From contig NZ_JAEKKT010000150.1 of assembly GCF_019510245.1 (NCBI RefSeq), positions 1 to 64,000 on the forward strand: a DNA stretch of 64,000 nucleotides, written 5' to 3'. This DNA is from Streptomyces sp. (GTDB lineage: Bacteria; Actinomycetota; Actinomycetes; Streptomycetales; Streptomycetaceae). The first letter of the stretch is position 1; the number at the start of each line of letters is the position of its first letter. Both the position numbers and the translations under genes were made by a program. Of this stretch, positions 52,412-61,062 are shown in pieces. Under the pieces are notes generated by a model, which saw nothing but the letters and a program-made list of their open reading frames with translations, was not told where the DNA came from and searched no databases.

Positions 52412-53539
52412 GTGACCGTCACCACGCCCCCCGCCTCCCGCGCGGCCGAGATCCTCTCCCGCCCCATCGCCCTGAACGGGCTCACGGTCCCCAACCGGAT
52501 CGTGATGGCGCCGATGACCCGCCAGTTCAGCCCCGGCGGCGTCCCCGGCGAGGACGTGGTCTCGTACTACTCGCGCCGGGCCGCCGCCGGTGTCGGTCTG
52601 ATCGTCACCGAGGGGACGTACGTCGGTCACGACTCGGCCGGCCAGAGCAGCCGCGTCCCGCGGTTCCACGGCGAGGAGCAGCTGGCGGGCTGGGCGAAGG
52701 TCGCCGAGGGCGTGCACGCGGCCGGCGGCACGATCGTCCCGCAGCTGTGGCACATCGGCATGGTCCGCAAGCAGGGCCAGCCGCCGGTCGCGGACGCCCC
52801 CGCCGTCGGCCCCTCCGGCATCCGCCTGGACGGCACCGAGGGCGAGGGCAGGGCCATGACCCTCCAGGACCTGGACGACGTGATCCGCGCCTTCGCCGAG
52901 GCCGCGGCCGCCGCCGAGCGCATCGGCTTCGACGGCGTCGAGCTGCACGGCGCCCACGGCTACCTGCTCGACCAGTTCCTGTGGGCGGGCACCAACCGCC
53001 GCACCGACGCCTACGGCGGCGACCCGGTCGCCCGTACGAAGTTCGCCGCGGAGATCGTGGCCGCCGTACGCGACTCCGTCTCCCCGGAGTTCCCGGTCGT
53101 CTTCCGCTACTCGCAGTGGAAGTCCGACAACTACGACGCCCGCCTCGCGGAGACCCCCGAGGAGCTGGAGGCGATCCTCACCCCGCTGGCCGCCGCCGGT
53201 GTCGACGTCTTCCACGCCTCGACCCGCCGCTACTGGCTCCCCGAGTTCGAGGGCTCCGACCTCAACCTGGCCGGCTGGACCAAGAAGCTCACCGGCAGGC
53301 CCACCATCACCGTCGGGTCGGTCGGCCTCGACGGCGAGTTCCTCAAGGCCTTCGCCGGCGAGGGCTCCGCCACCAAGGGCATCGACGACCTCCTCGACAG
53401 CCTGGAGCGCGAGGAGTACGACATGGTCGCCGTCGGCCGCGCCCTCCTCCAGGACCCGGAGTGGGCGGCGAAGGTCCTCGCCGGCCGCGCGGACGAACTG
53501 AAGCCGTTCGACGGGGCGGCGCTGAAGACGCTGAGCTGA
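52412..53539 (+). CDS. NADH:flavin oxidoreductase (old yellow enzyme)
   Basis: A 375-residue OYE-fold FMN enzyme from GTG 52412. N-terminal LNGLTVPNRIVMAPMTRQFS, the catalytic/FMN segment IVPQLWHIGMVR, substrate-site FDGVELHGAHGYLLDQFLW and RRTDAYGG (FMN phosphate), then VGSVGLDGEFL and MVAVGRALLQDPEW, all in order. It reduces activated C=C bonds or nitro groups at the expense of NAD(P)H. A TetR-like palindrome in front suggests xenobiotic induction. Confidence 0.92.
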   Translation: MTVTTPPASRAAEILSRPIALNGLTVPNRIVMAPMTRQFSPGGVPGEDVVSYYSRRAAAGVGLIVTEGTYVGHDSAGQSSRVPRFHGEEQLAGWAKVAEGVHAAGGTIVPQLWHIGMVRKQGQPPVADAPAVGPSGIRLDGTEGEGRAMTLQDLDDVIRAFAEAAAAAERIGFDGVELHGAHGYLLDQFLWAGTNRRTDAYGGDPVARTKFAAEIVAAVRDSVSPEFPVVFRYSQWKSDNYDARLAETPEELEAILTPLAAAGVDVFHASTRRYWLPEFEGSDLNLAGWTKKLTGRPTITVGSVGLDGEFLKAFAGEGSATKGIDDLLDSLEREEYDMVAVGRALLQDPEWAAKVLAGRADELKPFDGAALKTLS

Positions 53540-53560
53540 CCCCGTCCGGCCGCCCTCGGG

Positions 53561-53959
53561 TCAGCCGGCGATGCGGCCGAAGAACCCGAGGGCGACCGCG
53601 TAGGGCACCACGAGCAGGAGCGCGGGGCGCAGGGCGCGCCGGCGCTGCTCGCCCGCGCGCACCCAGGTGTCGTACGTGTAGACGAAGGCGCAGGACACGC
53701 ACCCGCCCACGTACGCCGTCGTCAGAAAGCCGAACACCCTGCCCCACTCCCCGACCACGGCGACCACGGCCAGCACACGGCCCGCGACCGCCGCACCCGC
53801 CCCGACCCAGGTCGTCGGATCGTCCTGAACCCGCCAAGGGGCAGCGTCTCCGCGCCCCCGGCCGGTGAGCCTGGTGAAGAGCGCGTACCCGATCGCGGGC
53901 AGACCGGCGAGCGTCAGCAGGGTGGCCCAGGTGGCGGCGGTGTCCGCGGAGACGGTCAC
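53561..53959 (-). CDS. Small membrane protein, unknown function
   Basis: A 132-residue protein with a GTG start at 53959 that overlaps the upstream gene stop as GTGA. Four hydrophobic segments are predicted (TWATLLTLAGLPAIGYALF, VGAGAAVAGRVLAVVAVVG, VFGFLTTAYVGGCVSCAFVY and LRPALLLVVPYAVALGFFG). No known family is recognised. It is translationally coupled to the next gene, so the pair probably forms one membrane complex. Confidence 0.75.
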   Translation of the reverse strand: MTVSADTAATWATLLTLAGLPAIGYALFTRLTGRGRGDAAPWRVQDDPTTWVGAGAAVAGRVLAVVAVVGEWGRVFGFLTTAYVGGCVSCAFVYTYDTWVRAGEQRRRALRPALLLVVPYAVALGFFGRIAG

Positions 53960-54420
53960 AGCCACCCCGCGATGCTCATGACCAGGGCGACCACACCCTG
54001 AAGGAGCAGGGACGCGACACCGAAGAACAGGGCGCCGTAGGGCGCGGCGTCCGCCGTCGCGCCCGCGTGTCTCCCGAAGGCCCAGCCCCCGACGGCGGCC
54101 AGGAGGGGTATGAGGGCCAGTACGACATGCACCGTCGCGAACAGCGGGACCACGTCGAGCACCATCAGCACCCCCACCCCGGCCCAGGCGCCCCGTGCCT
54201 CGCGGGTCTCGGGGCGTCCGAAGTGCATCGCGCCGTAGATCACGGAGTGGACGAGGGCGACGAAGGTGCACATGACGGCCGCCCGCGCGGCCTGATCACC
54301 CAGGGTCGCGAGGAAGTCGCCGTGCACCAGTGCCACCAGCAGGAGCCCCGCCGCGGTGAAGACGGACATCCCGAGGGTGATCAGGAGCGAGACGCGCAAC
54401 TGCTTGAGCAGGCCGGTCAT
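53956..54420 (-). CDS. Small four-helix membrane protein, unknown function
   Basis: A 154-residue protein from ATG 54420 (MTGLLKQLRVS). Hydrophobic helices: LLITLGMSVFTAAGLLLVALV, AVMCTFVALVHSVIYGA, LMVLDVVPLFATVHVVLALIPLLAAVGGWAF and ALFFGVASLLLQGVVALVMSIAG. It contains His residues in the second helix region (VHSVIYGAMHFGR). It is the upstream partner of the 132-residue gene (GTGA overlap). Confidence 0.75.
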   Translation of the reverse strand: MTGLLKQLRVSLLITLGMSVFTAAGLLLVALVHGDFLATLGDQAARAAVMCTFVALVHSVIYGAMHFGRPETREARGAWAGVGVLMVLDVVPLFATVHVVLALIPLLAAVGGWAFGRHAGATADAAPYGALFFGVASLLLQGVVALVMSIAGWL

Positions 54421-54708
54421 CGGCGTTCGCCCGGGGCGCGTATCGCGTGCTTCATGGCGGCTTGACTCTCTGGTCGGCGGCTGACTGTTCTTGTGGGGGA
54501 CGTCAGGAACCTGTGAGGGTATCTCCCGTGACCGGTCCCAGGGCGCGCTGCTGACCTGCTGAAACGTCTCAAGTGGGGTGCGGGACCGGCCCACTTGCGG
54601 TGCGTACTTCGTTACGGGGCTGTGATCGCCGCGGGTGTCGTCAGTACCGTCCTCGCCACGAGGACGGGCCTCTTCTCGGCCTGGGTCTTCCTCGTTACCT
54701 TCGACCTC

Positions 54709-54891
54709 ATGAGCGACGCCTCCCGCCCGGCCACCCCCGCCGATCTCGACGCGGTGGGTGCGGCCGCCTGTCTAGAGTCCACCAACCCCGTCAACAACCG
54801 GCGGTACGAGAGTGTCGGCTTCACCCCGCGCGCCGAGATCACCGTGCCGGGCGGCCGGACCGTGACCGGGATGTGGCGCCCGGCACGCTGA
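54709..54891 (+). pseudogene. GNAT acetyltransferase with internal deletion
   Basis: Sixty codons from ATG 54709. The start MSDASRPATPADLDAVGAA reads like the first residues of a GNAT protein, and the end CLESTNPVNNRRYESVGFTP and GRTVTGMWRPAR reads like the last segment (the beta-5/alpha-4 part and C-terminal Trp strand). The acetyl-CoA-binding middle (normally about 120 residues) is missing. The join lies near 54768-54776. Confidence 0.6.
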
Positions 54892-54918
54892 GCGTCGGCC
54901 CGCTGAGCGCCGGCCTCG

Positions 54919-55047
54919 CTGGTGGAGCCGGGCGGGCCGACGGGCCCGATGTTCCGCACCTTCCATGCGCGAGATCCACGGGCGCATGAGACGGTGTACG
55001 AGATCGACGAGGCGGAGGCCAGGGCGTTCGTGGCCCGGCGCGGCTGA
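54919..55047 (+). pseudogene. C-terminal gene fragment, family unrecognised
   Basis: An open frame without a start ends at 55047: PMFRTFHARDPRAHETVYEI, then DEAEARAFVARRG. The codon bias and regular composition look like the end of a real gene that lost its 5' part, next to the deleted GNAT gene. No function is claimed. Confidence 0.35.
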
Positions 55048-55196
55048 CCTGGACTGTCTGGATTCACCCTGACGGGTGAGGGGTGTTCGGCACTCGTGCG
55101 AGCCGCCGGACGTTTCATCGGTGACCGGCTGTGAAACCGGCAGCGGTCAGTCAGTCGCGGGAAGTGGCAGCAACCCGCCGTCGAAAGCGAGCGATC

Positions 55197-56750
55197 ATGA
55201 TCACGAACGAGTCCGCCGGGCAGACGGCCGCCACCGAGGGCCCCGTCGTGCGCACCGCCGCCGGTGCCGTGCGCGGCCTGCGGGAGGACGGCCTGGCGGT
55301 CTTCCGGGGGATACCGTTCGCCGAACCTCCGGTGGGAGCGGCCAGGTTCGCCGCGCCGCGGCCGGCGCGCCCGTGGGACGGGACGCGTGAGGCGTACGCC
55401 TTCGGCCCGCCGCCCCCGCAGGACCTGGGCATCCAGGGGCGCGCGGGGGTCCTGGACGCACCCGAGGGCGACGACTGGCTGACGGTGAACGTGTGGACGC
55501 CCGCCCCGGACCCGGCCGCCCGCCGCCCGGTGATGGTGTGGATCTACGGCGGCGCCTACAAGCTGGGCCACTCCGGCAGCCCCGGTTACGACGCCCAGCA
55601 CATCGCCCGCGACGGCGACGTGGTCGTGGTCTCCCTCAACTACCGCGTCGGCATGGAGGGTTTCGCCCACATCGAGGGGGCGCCCGCCAACCGGGGCCTG
55701 CTGGACCAGGTGGCGGCGCTGGAGTGGGTGCGGGAGAACATCACGGCGTTCGGCGGCGACCCCGACCGGGTCACGGTCTTCGGCGAGTCGGCGGGCGCCG
55801 GGTCGGTGGCCTCCCTGCTGGCGATGCCGAAGGCGCGCGGACTGTTCCGGCGGGCGATCGCCCAGAGCGTCCCGGGCACGTTCTTCTCGCCCGACCTGGC
55901 CGAGGACATCGGCAGGGCGCTCGCGGCCGAGGCCGGCCTGCGCCCCACGGTGGCCGACCTGGCGACCACCGACCCGCGCCGGCTGACCGAGGCCGGGCAG
56001 GCGCTCGGCGCCAAGATGCCCCAGTACGTGGACCGTTGGGGGCAGATCGCGCCGACGGTCACCCCGTTCTCCCCGGTGGTCGACGGCGAGGTGCTGCCCA
56101 TCACCCCCTGGCAGGCCCTGGCCGCCGGCTCGGCCCGGGACGTGGACCTTCTCGTCGGTCACAACCGCGACGAGTTCCGCCTCTTCCTGGTCATGAGCGG
56201 GATGTACGGCAAGATCACGGAGGAGCAGGCGACCGGCGCCCTGCGCCTGTTCGCGCCGGGTGGCGCGGCGGGCGACCAGGCCTACCGGACCGCCCACCCC
56301 GACGCCTCGCCGAGCGACCTGTACGAGCGGGTCCAGACCGACTGGCTGTTCGCCATACCGTCCCTGCGCCTGGCGGAGGCGCAGAGCGCCGGCGGCGGCC
56401 GGGCCCACCTCTACGAGCTGACCTGGGGCGCCCCGGGCAACGGCGGCCTCCTCGGCGCCTGCCACGGCCTGGACATCCCGCTCCTCTTCGGCACGTTCGA
56501 GGCGGACCTCGCCAACCTCCTCTGGGCGGACAGCGGCGTCACCGCCGAGGCCAAGGCCCTCTCCGCCCGCTTCCGCACCGCGTGGACGTCCTTCGCGGCA
56601 ACGGGCGACCCGGGCTGGCCGGCCTACGACACCGAGGCCCGCACCACCCAGGTCCTGGACTCGGCACCCATGGTGACGGCGTACCCGGAGGAGACGAGCA
56701 GGCGGCTGTGGGAGGGGTACGAGTTCAGTCCGTCACCGCTGCTCGGCTGA
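55197..56750 (+). CDS. Type B carboxylesterase
   Basis: A 517-residue alpha/beta hydrolase from ATG 55197 (ATG/GTG further upstream at 55131 is less likely). Motifs: GLAVFRGIPFAEPPVGAARF (N-terminal signature), EGDDWLTVNVWTP, VWIYGGAYKLGHSGS (oxyanion hole), the nucleophile in FGESAGAGSVASLL (Ser about residue 203), and the catalytic His near GACHGLDIPLLFG. It hydrolyses esters and has no secretion signal. The 3' end overlaps the next gene's 3' end by 18 bp. Confidence 0.92.
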   Translation: MITNESAGQTAATEGPVVRTAAGAVRGLREDGLAVFRGIPFAEPPVGAARFAAPRPARPWDGTREAYAFGPPPPQDLGIQGRAGVLDAPEGDDWLTVNVWTPAPDPAARRPVMVWIYGGAYKLGHSGSPGYDAQHIARDGDVVVVSLNYRVGMEGFAHIEGAPANRGLLDQVAALEWVRENITAFGGDPDRVTVFGESAGAGSVASLLAMPKARGLFRRAIAQSVPGTFFSPDLAEDIGRALAAEAGLRPTVADLATTDPRRLTEAGQALGAKMPQYVDRWGQIAPTVTPFSPVVDGEVLPITPWQALAAGSARDVDLLVGHNRDEFRLFLVMSGMYGKITEEQATGALRLFAPGGAAGDQAYRTAHPDASPSDLYERVQTDWLFAIPSLRLAEAQSAGGGRAHLYELTWGAPGNGGLLGACHGLDIPLLFGTFEADLANLLWADSGVTAEAKALSARFRTAWTSFAATGDPGWPAYDTEARTTQVLDSAPMVTAYPEETSRRLWEGYEFSPSPLLG

Positions 56751-57638
56751 CGGCGCGGTGATCCGCTTCTCGAACCAGTGGTGGGCGTAGGGCTCGTCGT
56801 TGAAGGCGGGGACCTCCTGGAAGCCGTAGGAGTGGTAGAGGTTGATCGCGGAGCTGAGCGTCTTGTTGGTGTCGAGGCGCAGGGTGTCGTAGCCGTGCCG
56901 GGCGGCCTGTGTCTCCAGCTCGGTCAGGAACCGGCGGGCGAGGCCGAGTCTGCGGGCGTGCGGGGCGACCCACATGCGCTTGATCTCGGCCGGCGCCCCG
57001 GGCGGCAGCTTTACTCCCGCGCAGCCGATGGGCTCGCCGTGCAGCCGGGCGACCAGGAACAGGCCGCGCGGCGGCCGGAGTTCGCCCGCGTCGGGCAGCA
57101 GGCTGCGCGCGGGATCGAAGCCGGTGTCGAAGCGCTCCTGCAGCTCGGCGAAGTAGGCCAGCAGGCAGTGCCGGGCGTCAGGGTGGTCGGGGTCCACGAC
57201 GTCCAGGGTGACCGTCCCCGCGGTCAGCAGCCGGTCGACCTCGGCCATGGCCGCGACCAGCCGGGCCCGCTGCTCGGCGTTGAGCGGCTGGAGCAGGGAA
57301 CCGGCCAGGTCGTCGCTGCGGTCGTCGAGCAGGGTGCGCTCCGCCTGCCCCTTCTCCGTCAGCCGCACGGTACGCACCCGCCTGTCCTGCGGGTGCGGCT
57401 CCACCGCCACCAGGCCGTCGGCCTCCAGGGAACGCAGCAGCCGGCTGACGTACCCGGAGTCGAGCCCGAGCCGTTCGCGCAGCCGTCGCACGTCCTGGCC
57501 CCGCTCGCCGATCTCCCAGAGCAGCCGGGCCTCGCCGATCGGCCGGTCGCGGCCCAGGTAGCGGTCGTGGAGCACGCCCACGCGTTCGGTGACGGTGCGG
57601 TTGAACCGCCGTACCTGGTCGATCTGTGCAGCGTCCAT
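56733..57638 (-). CDS. MarR-type regulator fused to GNAT acetyltransferase
   Basis: A 301-residue fusion. Residues 1-150 form a MarR winged helix (RLLWEIGERGQDVRRLRERLGLDSGYVSRLLRSLEADGLV, with HPQDRRVRTVRLTEKG as the wing). Residues about 155-300 form a GNAT domain (RMWVAPHARRLGLARRFLTELE, LRLDTNKTLSSAINLYHSYGF). Such natural MarR-GNAT fusions are common in actinobacteria, and the acetyltransferase may inactivate the compound that the MarR domain senses. A perfect palindrome covers its start codon. Same strand as, and downstream of, the SDR gene. Confidence 0.92.
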   Translation of the reverse strand: MDAAQIDQVRRFNRTVTERVGVLHDRYLGRDRPIGEARLLWEIGERGQDVRRLRERLGLDSGYVSRLLRSLEADGLVAVEPHPQDRRVRTVRLTEKGQAERTLLDDRSDDLAGSLLQPLNAEQRARLVAAMAEVDRLLTAGTVTLDVVDPDHPDARHCLLAYFAELQERFDTGFDPARSLLPDAGELRPPRGLFLVARLHGEPIGCAGVKLPPGAPAEIKRMWVAPHARRLGLARRFLTELETQAARHGYDTLRLDTNKTLSSAINLYHSYGFQEVPAFNDEPYAHHWFEKRITAPSAEQR

Positions 57639-57662
57639 TCTCTGACTCTAGTCAGAGAATGG
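57635..57662. promoter_or_regulatory. Palindromic operator at the start of the MarR-GNAT gene
   Basis: ccattctctgac-tcta-gtcagagaatgg: two perfect 12-bp arms. It covers the gene's ATG (57636-57638) and would allow autorepression, the usual arrangement of MarR regulators. The SDR gene ends 33 bp away and may be read through. Confidence 0.82.
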
Positions 57663-57694
57663 AAGCGTGGTCCAGAGCCGGCCGTCGGGACCGG

Positions 57695-58489
57695 TCACGG
57701 CAGGATGGAGTCGACGTAGCCGCCGTCCACCCGCAGGGCGCCGCCGGTGGTGGCCGAGGCCTGGTCGGAGCTGAGGTAGACGACCATGTGGGCGATCTCC
57801 TCCGGCTCGATCAGGCGCTGCAGCAGCGACTGCGGCCGGTGCTCGCGCATGAAGACGCGCTGGGCCTCGTCCCAGGGCAGGTCGCGGTCGACGAGTTCGT
57901 AGACGAAGTCCTCGACGCCCCCGGTGTGGGTGGGGCCGGCGATCACGGAGTTCACCGTGACGCCCGTACCGGCGGCCTGCTTGGCGAAGCCGCGGCCCAC
58001 CGCGAGCAGCGCGGTCTTCGACATCCCGTAGTGGATCATCTCGGCGGGGATCACGACCGCGGAGTCGCTGGCGATGTACTGGACGCGCCCCCAGCCGCGT
58101 TCGGTCATGCCCGGCAGGAAGAGGCGGGTCAGCCGCACCGCGGCCAGGACGTTCACCTCGAAGTAGCGCCGCCACTCCTCGTCGGTGATCCGCAAGGGGT
58201 CCTCGGCGCCGAAGATCCCCAGGTTGTTGACGAGGATGTCCACCTGGGGCAGCGCCTCCGCCGCCCGCCGGGCGCCCTCCTCGCCGGTCACGTCCGCCGC
58301 GACCGGCACGAGATCGGCCCCCGGCGCCTGCTCCTTCAGCCGGGCCACGCTCTCCTCGACGCGCCGCGCGTCCCGGCCGTTGACCCCCACCCGGGCCCCG
58401 GCCCGGGCCAGGCCGACGGCGATCGCCGCGCCGATGCCCTGCGTGGAACCGGTGACCAGCGCCGTGCGTCCCGTCAGATCGATCTTCAT
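57695..58489 (-). CDS. Short-chain dehydrogenase/reductase
   Basis: A 264-residue classical SDR. Cofactor motif ALVTGSTQGIGAAIA (TGxxxGIG), NNLG, the catalytic Ser in YIASDSAVV, and Tyr-x3-Lys in HYGMSKTAL. Arg/Asn near NGRDARR suggests NADP(H). C-terminal TGGALRVDGGYVDSILP. Substrate unknown. Confidence 0.92.
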   Translation of the reverse strand: MKIDLTGRTALVTGSTQGIGAAIAVGLARAGARVGVNGRDARRVEESVARLKEQAPGADLVPVAADVTGEEGARRAAEALPQVDILVNNLGIFGAEDPLRITDEEWRRYFEVNVLAAVRLTRLFLPGMTERGWGRVQYIASDSAVVIPAEMIHYGMSKTALLAVGRGFAKQAAGTGVTVNSVIAGPTHTGGVEDFVYELVDRDLPWDEAQRVFMREHRPQSLLQRLIEPEEIAHMVVYLSSDQASATTGGALRVDGGYVDSILP

Positions 58490-58592
58490 CCCGCCGAACC
58501 CCTTCCGCGTGCGTGTCTCCGCTCAGGTACCCGGGAGGGCGCTCCGGCACAAAGGGTTCGGGCGTTCAGTGCCTGGATGGCGGCACCGGCCG

Positions 58593-59168
58593 CTAAAGAT
58601 TGCCCAGCGGCTCGATGTCCACGTGCACCGGCGTGCCCCACACCCTGAGCACCTCGTAGTCCGTGAACTCGTGCACCAGCCGGTACGCCATCGCCGGCCG
58701 GGACCCGCGCCGCTGGGCGGCGAGATACAGCTCGGCCTCGCGCCGGTCGCGCCGGGGGGTGCCGCACAGCTCCCACTCCCGGCCGTTCCACGCCTCCGGG
58801 AGCCAGCGCTGCTGCGGCTGCGGCCGGTCGCCCCGCACCCCGTACCGGGACATGGACGGACCGGCGGCCTCGCCGGGCACCGGCCTCGGCCCGCCGCCGT
58901 ACTCCGACCGCCGCGCGGCCCGCCGCCGCGTCTCGCACAGCAGACACAGATCGGGGGCGCTCTCGTCCACGGGCCCCTGGGGATGTTCGGCGCACCGGGT
59001 GGTGGGCGCGGCACTGCTGACGCTCTCCTCCAGCAGGTCGAGCGCGCGCCGCAGGTCGTCCTTGACCTCGTGCAACTTGCCGTCGGTGGTGTCGCCGGTC
59101 AGCGCCTCCCCGTGCTCACCGAGGAGACGAAGGGCCCGGCCCAGGGCGGTGAGCTGGGAGTGGTTCAT
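58593..59168 (-). CDS. Hypothetical protein with a Cys-rich centre
   Basis: A 191-residue protein from ATG 59168. N-terminal helix LTALGRALRLLGEHGEALTG and LHEVKDDLRRALDLLEESVS. The centre has CAEHPQG and DLCLLCETRRR, which could bind zinc. The C-terminal segment includes WNGREWELCGTPRRDRREAEL and HEFTDYEVLRVWGTPVHVD. It is preserved in related Streptomyces as I remember, but has no assigned role. Confidence 0.7.
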   Translation of the reverse strand: MNHSQLTALGRALRLLGEHGEALTGDTTDGKLHEVKDDLRRALDLLEESVSSAAPTTRCAEHPQGPVDESAPDLCLLCETRRRAARRSEYGGGPRPVPGEAAGPSMSRYGVRGDRPQPQQRWLPEAWNGREWELCGTPRRDRREAELYLAAQRRGSRPAMAYRLVHEFTDYEVLRVWGTPVHVDIEPLGNL

Positions 59169-59344
59169 GGGGACCAGCGTGGCATACGGCGCTGACATCG
59201 CCGTCGGGAAGTGATGTCAGGTGATGCGACCACCGCCTTCAGGCACGTCCGGGCCGCGAACAGGCGCCCGGGTGGGCGGGACGCGGCACGGACCGTCGCC
59301 TACGCTTCAGGTGTAGCCCTTTTGTCCCGTATGGGAGCTCTGTC

Positions 59345-60016
59345 ATGGACGGTATCGCCGACCTGGGCGGCACACCCGGATGGGGACCGGTCCGGCCGCC
59401 GGTGCGTGACGAACCGGTCTTCTCGCAACCCTGGCAGCGCCGGGCCTTCGCGCTGGCGATCCTCTCCAGCCGGGTCGCGGCCGGGGGCGTCAACACGGAC
59501 GCCTTCCGGCACGCGCTGGAGCGACTGGACCGGGCGGCGTACTTCGACGACGGCTACTACGGCCGCTGGCTCAACGGCGGGGAACTGATGCTCCGCGACA
59601 GTGCCGTCCTCGCGTCCGGCGCGGTCGACGCCCGTGCCCGCAACCTGCGCGGCGAACACGTCACGGAGCCCCCGAGCCCCGAGCCCCACCGGCCCGACTA
59701 CACGCCGACCGCCGAGGGCTCGCTGCGCACCCTGGACACCCCGCCCGCCTTCGCCGTCGGCGAGCGGGTGCGGACCCGCGCCGCGTCCGTGCCCGGACAC
59801 ACCCGGCTGCCGCGCTACGCCCGCGGCCACACCGGCACCGTCCAGGCCGTGCAGCCCGCCGCCGTGCTGCCGGACACCAACGCCCACTTCCAGGGTGAGA
59901 ACCCGCAGTACGTCTACTCGGTGCGGTTCGACTCCCGCGACCTGTGGGGCGCCGACGCCGAACCCTTCGCCCTCACCGCCGAGATGTACGAGAGCTACCT
60001 GGAGGCCGCCGCATGA
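59345..60016 (+). CDS. Nitrile hydratase beta subunit
   Basis: A 223-residue beta subunit starting MDGIADLGGTPGWGPV. It has the helical N-terminal part (PWQRRAFALAILSSRVAAGG) and an SH3-like beta-barrel at about 130-223 (FAVGERVRTRAA, LPRYARGHTGTV, YSVRFDSRDLWGADAEP). With the alpha subunit it forms the metalloenzyme that hydrates nitriles to amides. The order beta-alpha-activator is characteristic of Co-type operons. Its stop overlaps the next start as ATGA. Confidence 0.93.
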   Translation: MDGIADLGGTPGWGPVRPPVRDEPVFSQPWQRRAFALAILSSRVAAGGVNTDAFRHALERLDRAAYFDDGYYGRWLNGGELMLRDSAVLASGAVDARARNLRGEHVTEPPSPEPHRPDYTPTAEGSLRTLDTPPAFAVGERVRTRAASVPGHTRLPRYARGHTGTVQAVQPAAVLPDTNAHFQGENPQYVYSVRFDSRDLWGADAEPFALTAEMYESYLEAAA

Positions 60017-60609
60017 CCACCGCCGGATCCGGCGAACGCCCGCCCCCGGCCCTGCGCACCGAGGCGCTGGAGCAACTGCTGACCGAACGGGGCCTGATCG
60101 ACCCCAGGGTGATGGACGGGATCATCACGGAGTACGAGACCAACGTCGGTCCCCTCAACGGCGCCAAGGTCGTCGCCAGGGCCTGGACCGACCCGGAGTA
60201 CCGGGACCGGCTGCTCCGCGACGGCACCGCCGCCATCAGGGAACTCGGCTTCTCCGGACCCCAGGGCGAGCACATCGTCGTCGTGGAGAACACCCCCACC
60301 ACGCACCACGTGGTCGTGTGCACGCTGTGCTCCTGCTACCCGTGGCCGGTGCTCGGCCTCCCGCCCAGCTGGTACAAGGACCCCGCCTACCGCGCCCGCG
60401 TCGTGAAGGAGCCCCGCCGGGTGCTGGCCGAGATGGGGCTCGCACTCGACGACGACGTGCAGATCACCGTCCACGACTCCACCAGCGAGGTCCGCTGGCT
60501 GGTCCTGCCCGAGCGGCCGGCCGGCTCCGGCCATCTGTCCGAGGCGGAACTCGTGCCACTGGTCACCCGGGACGCGATGGTCGGCGTGGCCAAGGTGACG
60601 GCCCCGTGA
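60013..60609 (+). CDS. Nitrile hydratase alpha subunit (cobalt type)
   Basis: A 198-residue alpha subunit. The claw-setting metal site VCTLCSCYPWPVLG lies at about residues 98-111. Thr in VCTLCSC marks the cobalt type (Ser would mark iron), and the middle and last Cys are normally oxidised to sulfinic and sulfenic acids. It is followed by LPPSWYKDPAYRARVVKEPR. Start ATG 60013 overlaps the beta stop. No amidase gene follows, so the amide product's fate is not shown. Confidence 0.94.
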   Translation: MTTAGSGERPPPALRTEALEQLLTERGLIDPRVMDGIITEYETNVGPLNGAKVVARAWTDPEYRDRLLRDGTAAIRELGFSGPQGEHIVVVENTPTTHHVVVCTLCSCYPWPVLGLPPSWYKDPAYRARVVKEPRRVLAEMGLALDDDVQITVHDSTSEVRWLVLPERPAGSGHLSEAELVPLVTRDAMVGVAKVTAP

Positions 60610-60932
60610 CCGCGCCCCTCGACATCGACGGGCCGGCCGCGCCGCCCCGTTCCAACGGCGAACTGACCTTCGCCGAGCCGTGGGAGAGCCGCGCCTTCGG
60701 CATGGCCGTCAGCCTGTGCGAGACGGGCACGTTCACCTGGCCGCAGTTCCAGAGCGCGCTGATCGCCCGCATCGCGGCCGCGCCCCGCGACGAGCCGTAC
60801 CGGTACTACCAGTTGTGGCTGGGCGCCCTGGAGGACGTACTCGCCGGCCTCGCCGTCGTCTCCCCGGCCGGCATCACCGCCCGCGCCCAGACACTGGCGC
60901 GGCGCCCTCGGGGCCACGACCACGGTTCCTGA
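60606..60932 (+). CDS. Nitrile hydratase accessory protein
   Basis: A 108-residue protein from GTG 60606 (GTGA overlap with the alpha subunit). It resembles the beta-subunit N-terminus (FAEPWESRAFGMAVSLCETGTFTWPQFQSALI) and has the WLGALEDVL segment. Such activators (P14K/NhlE-like) exchange a cobalt-loaded alpha subunit into the enzyme. Completes the operon. Confidence 0.88.
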   Translation: MTAPLDIDGPAAPPRSNGELTFAEPWESRAFGMAVSLCETGTFTWPQFQSALIARIAAAPRDEPYRYYQLWLGALEDVLAGLAVVSPAGITARAQTLARRPRGHDHGS

Positions 60933-61062
60933 CACCGTCGACGACGGCCGACCGGTCCTGTGGCAGGAAGGTGCGGCTGCGGCGGCTGAACCCGGCGGCA
61001 CGGCCGCCGGGTCGGGGAAATTCCGTTGGCTCCGGGCGCCGCCCGGAGGTGAGACTGCCGAC

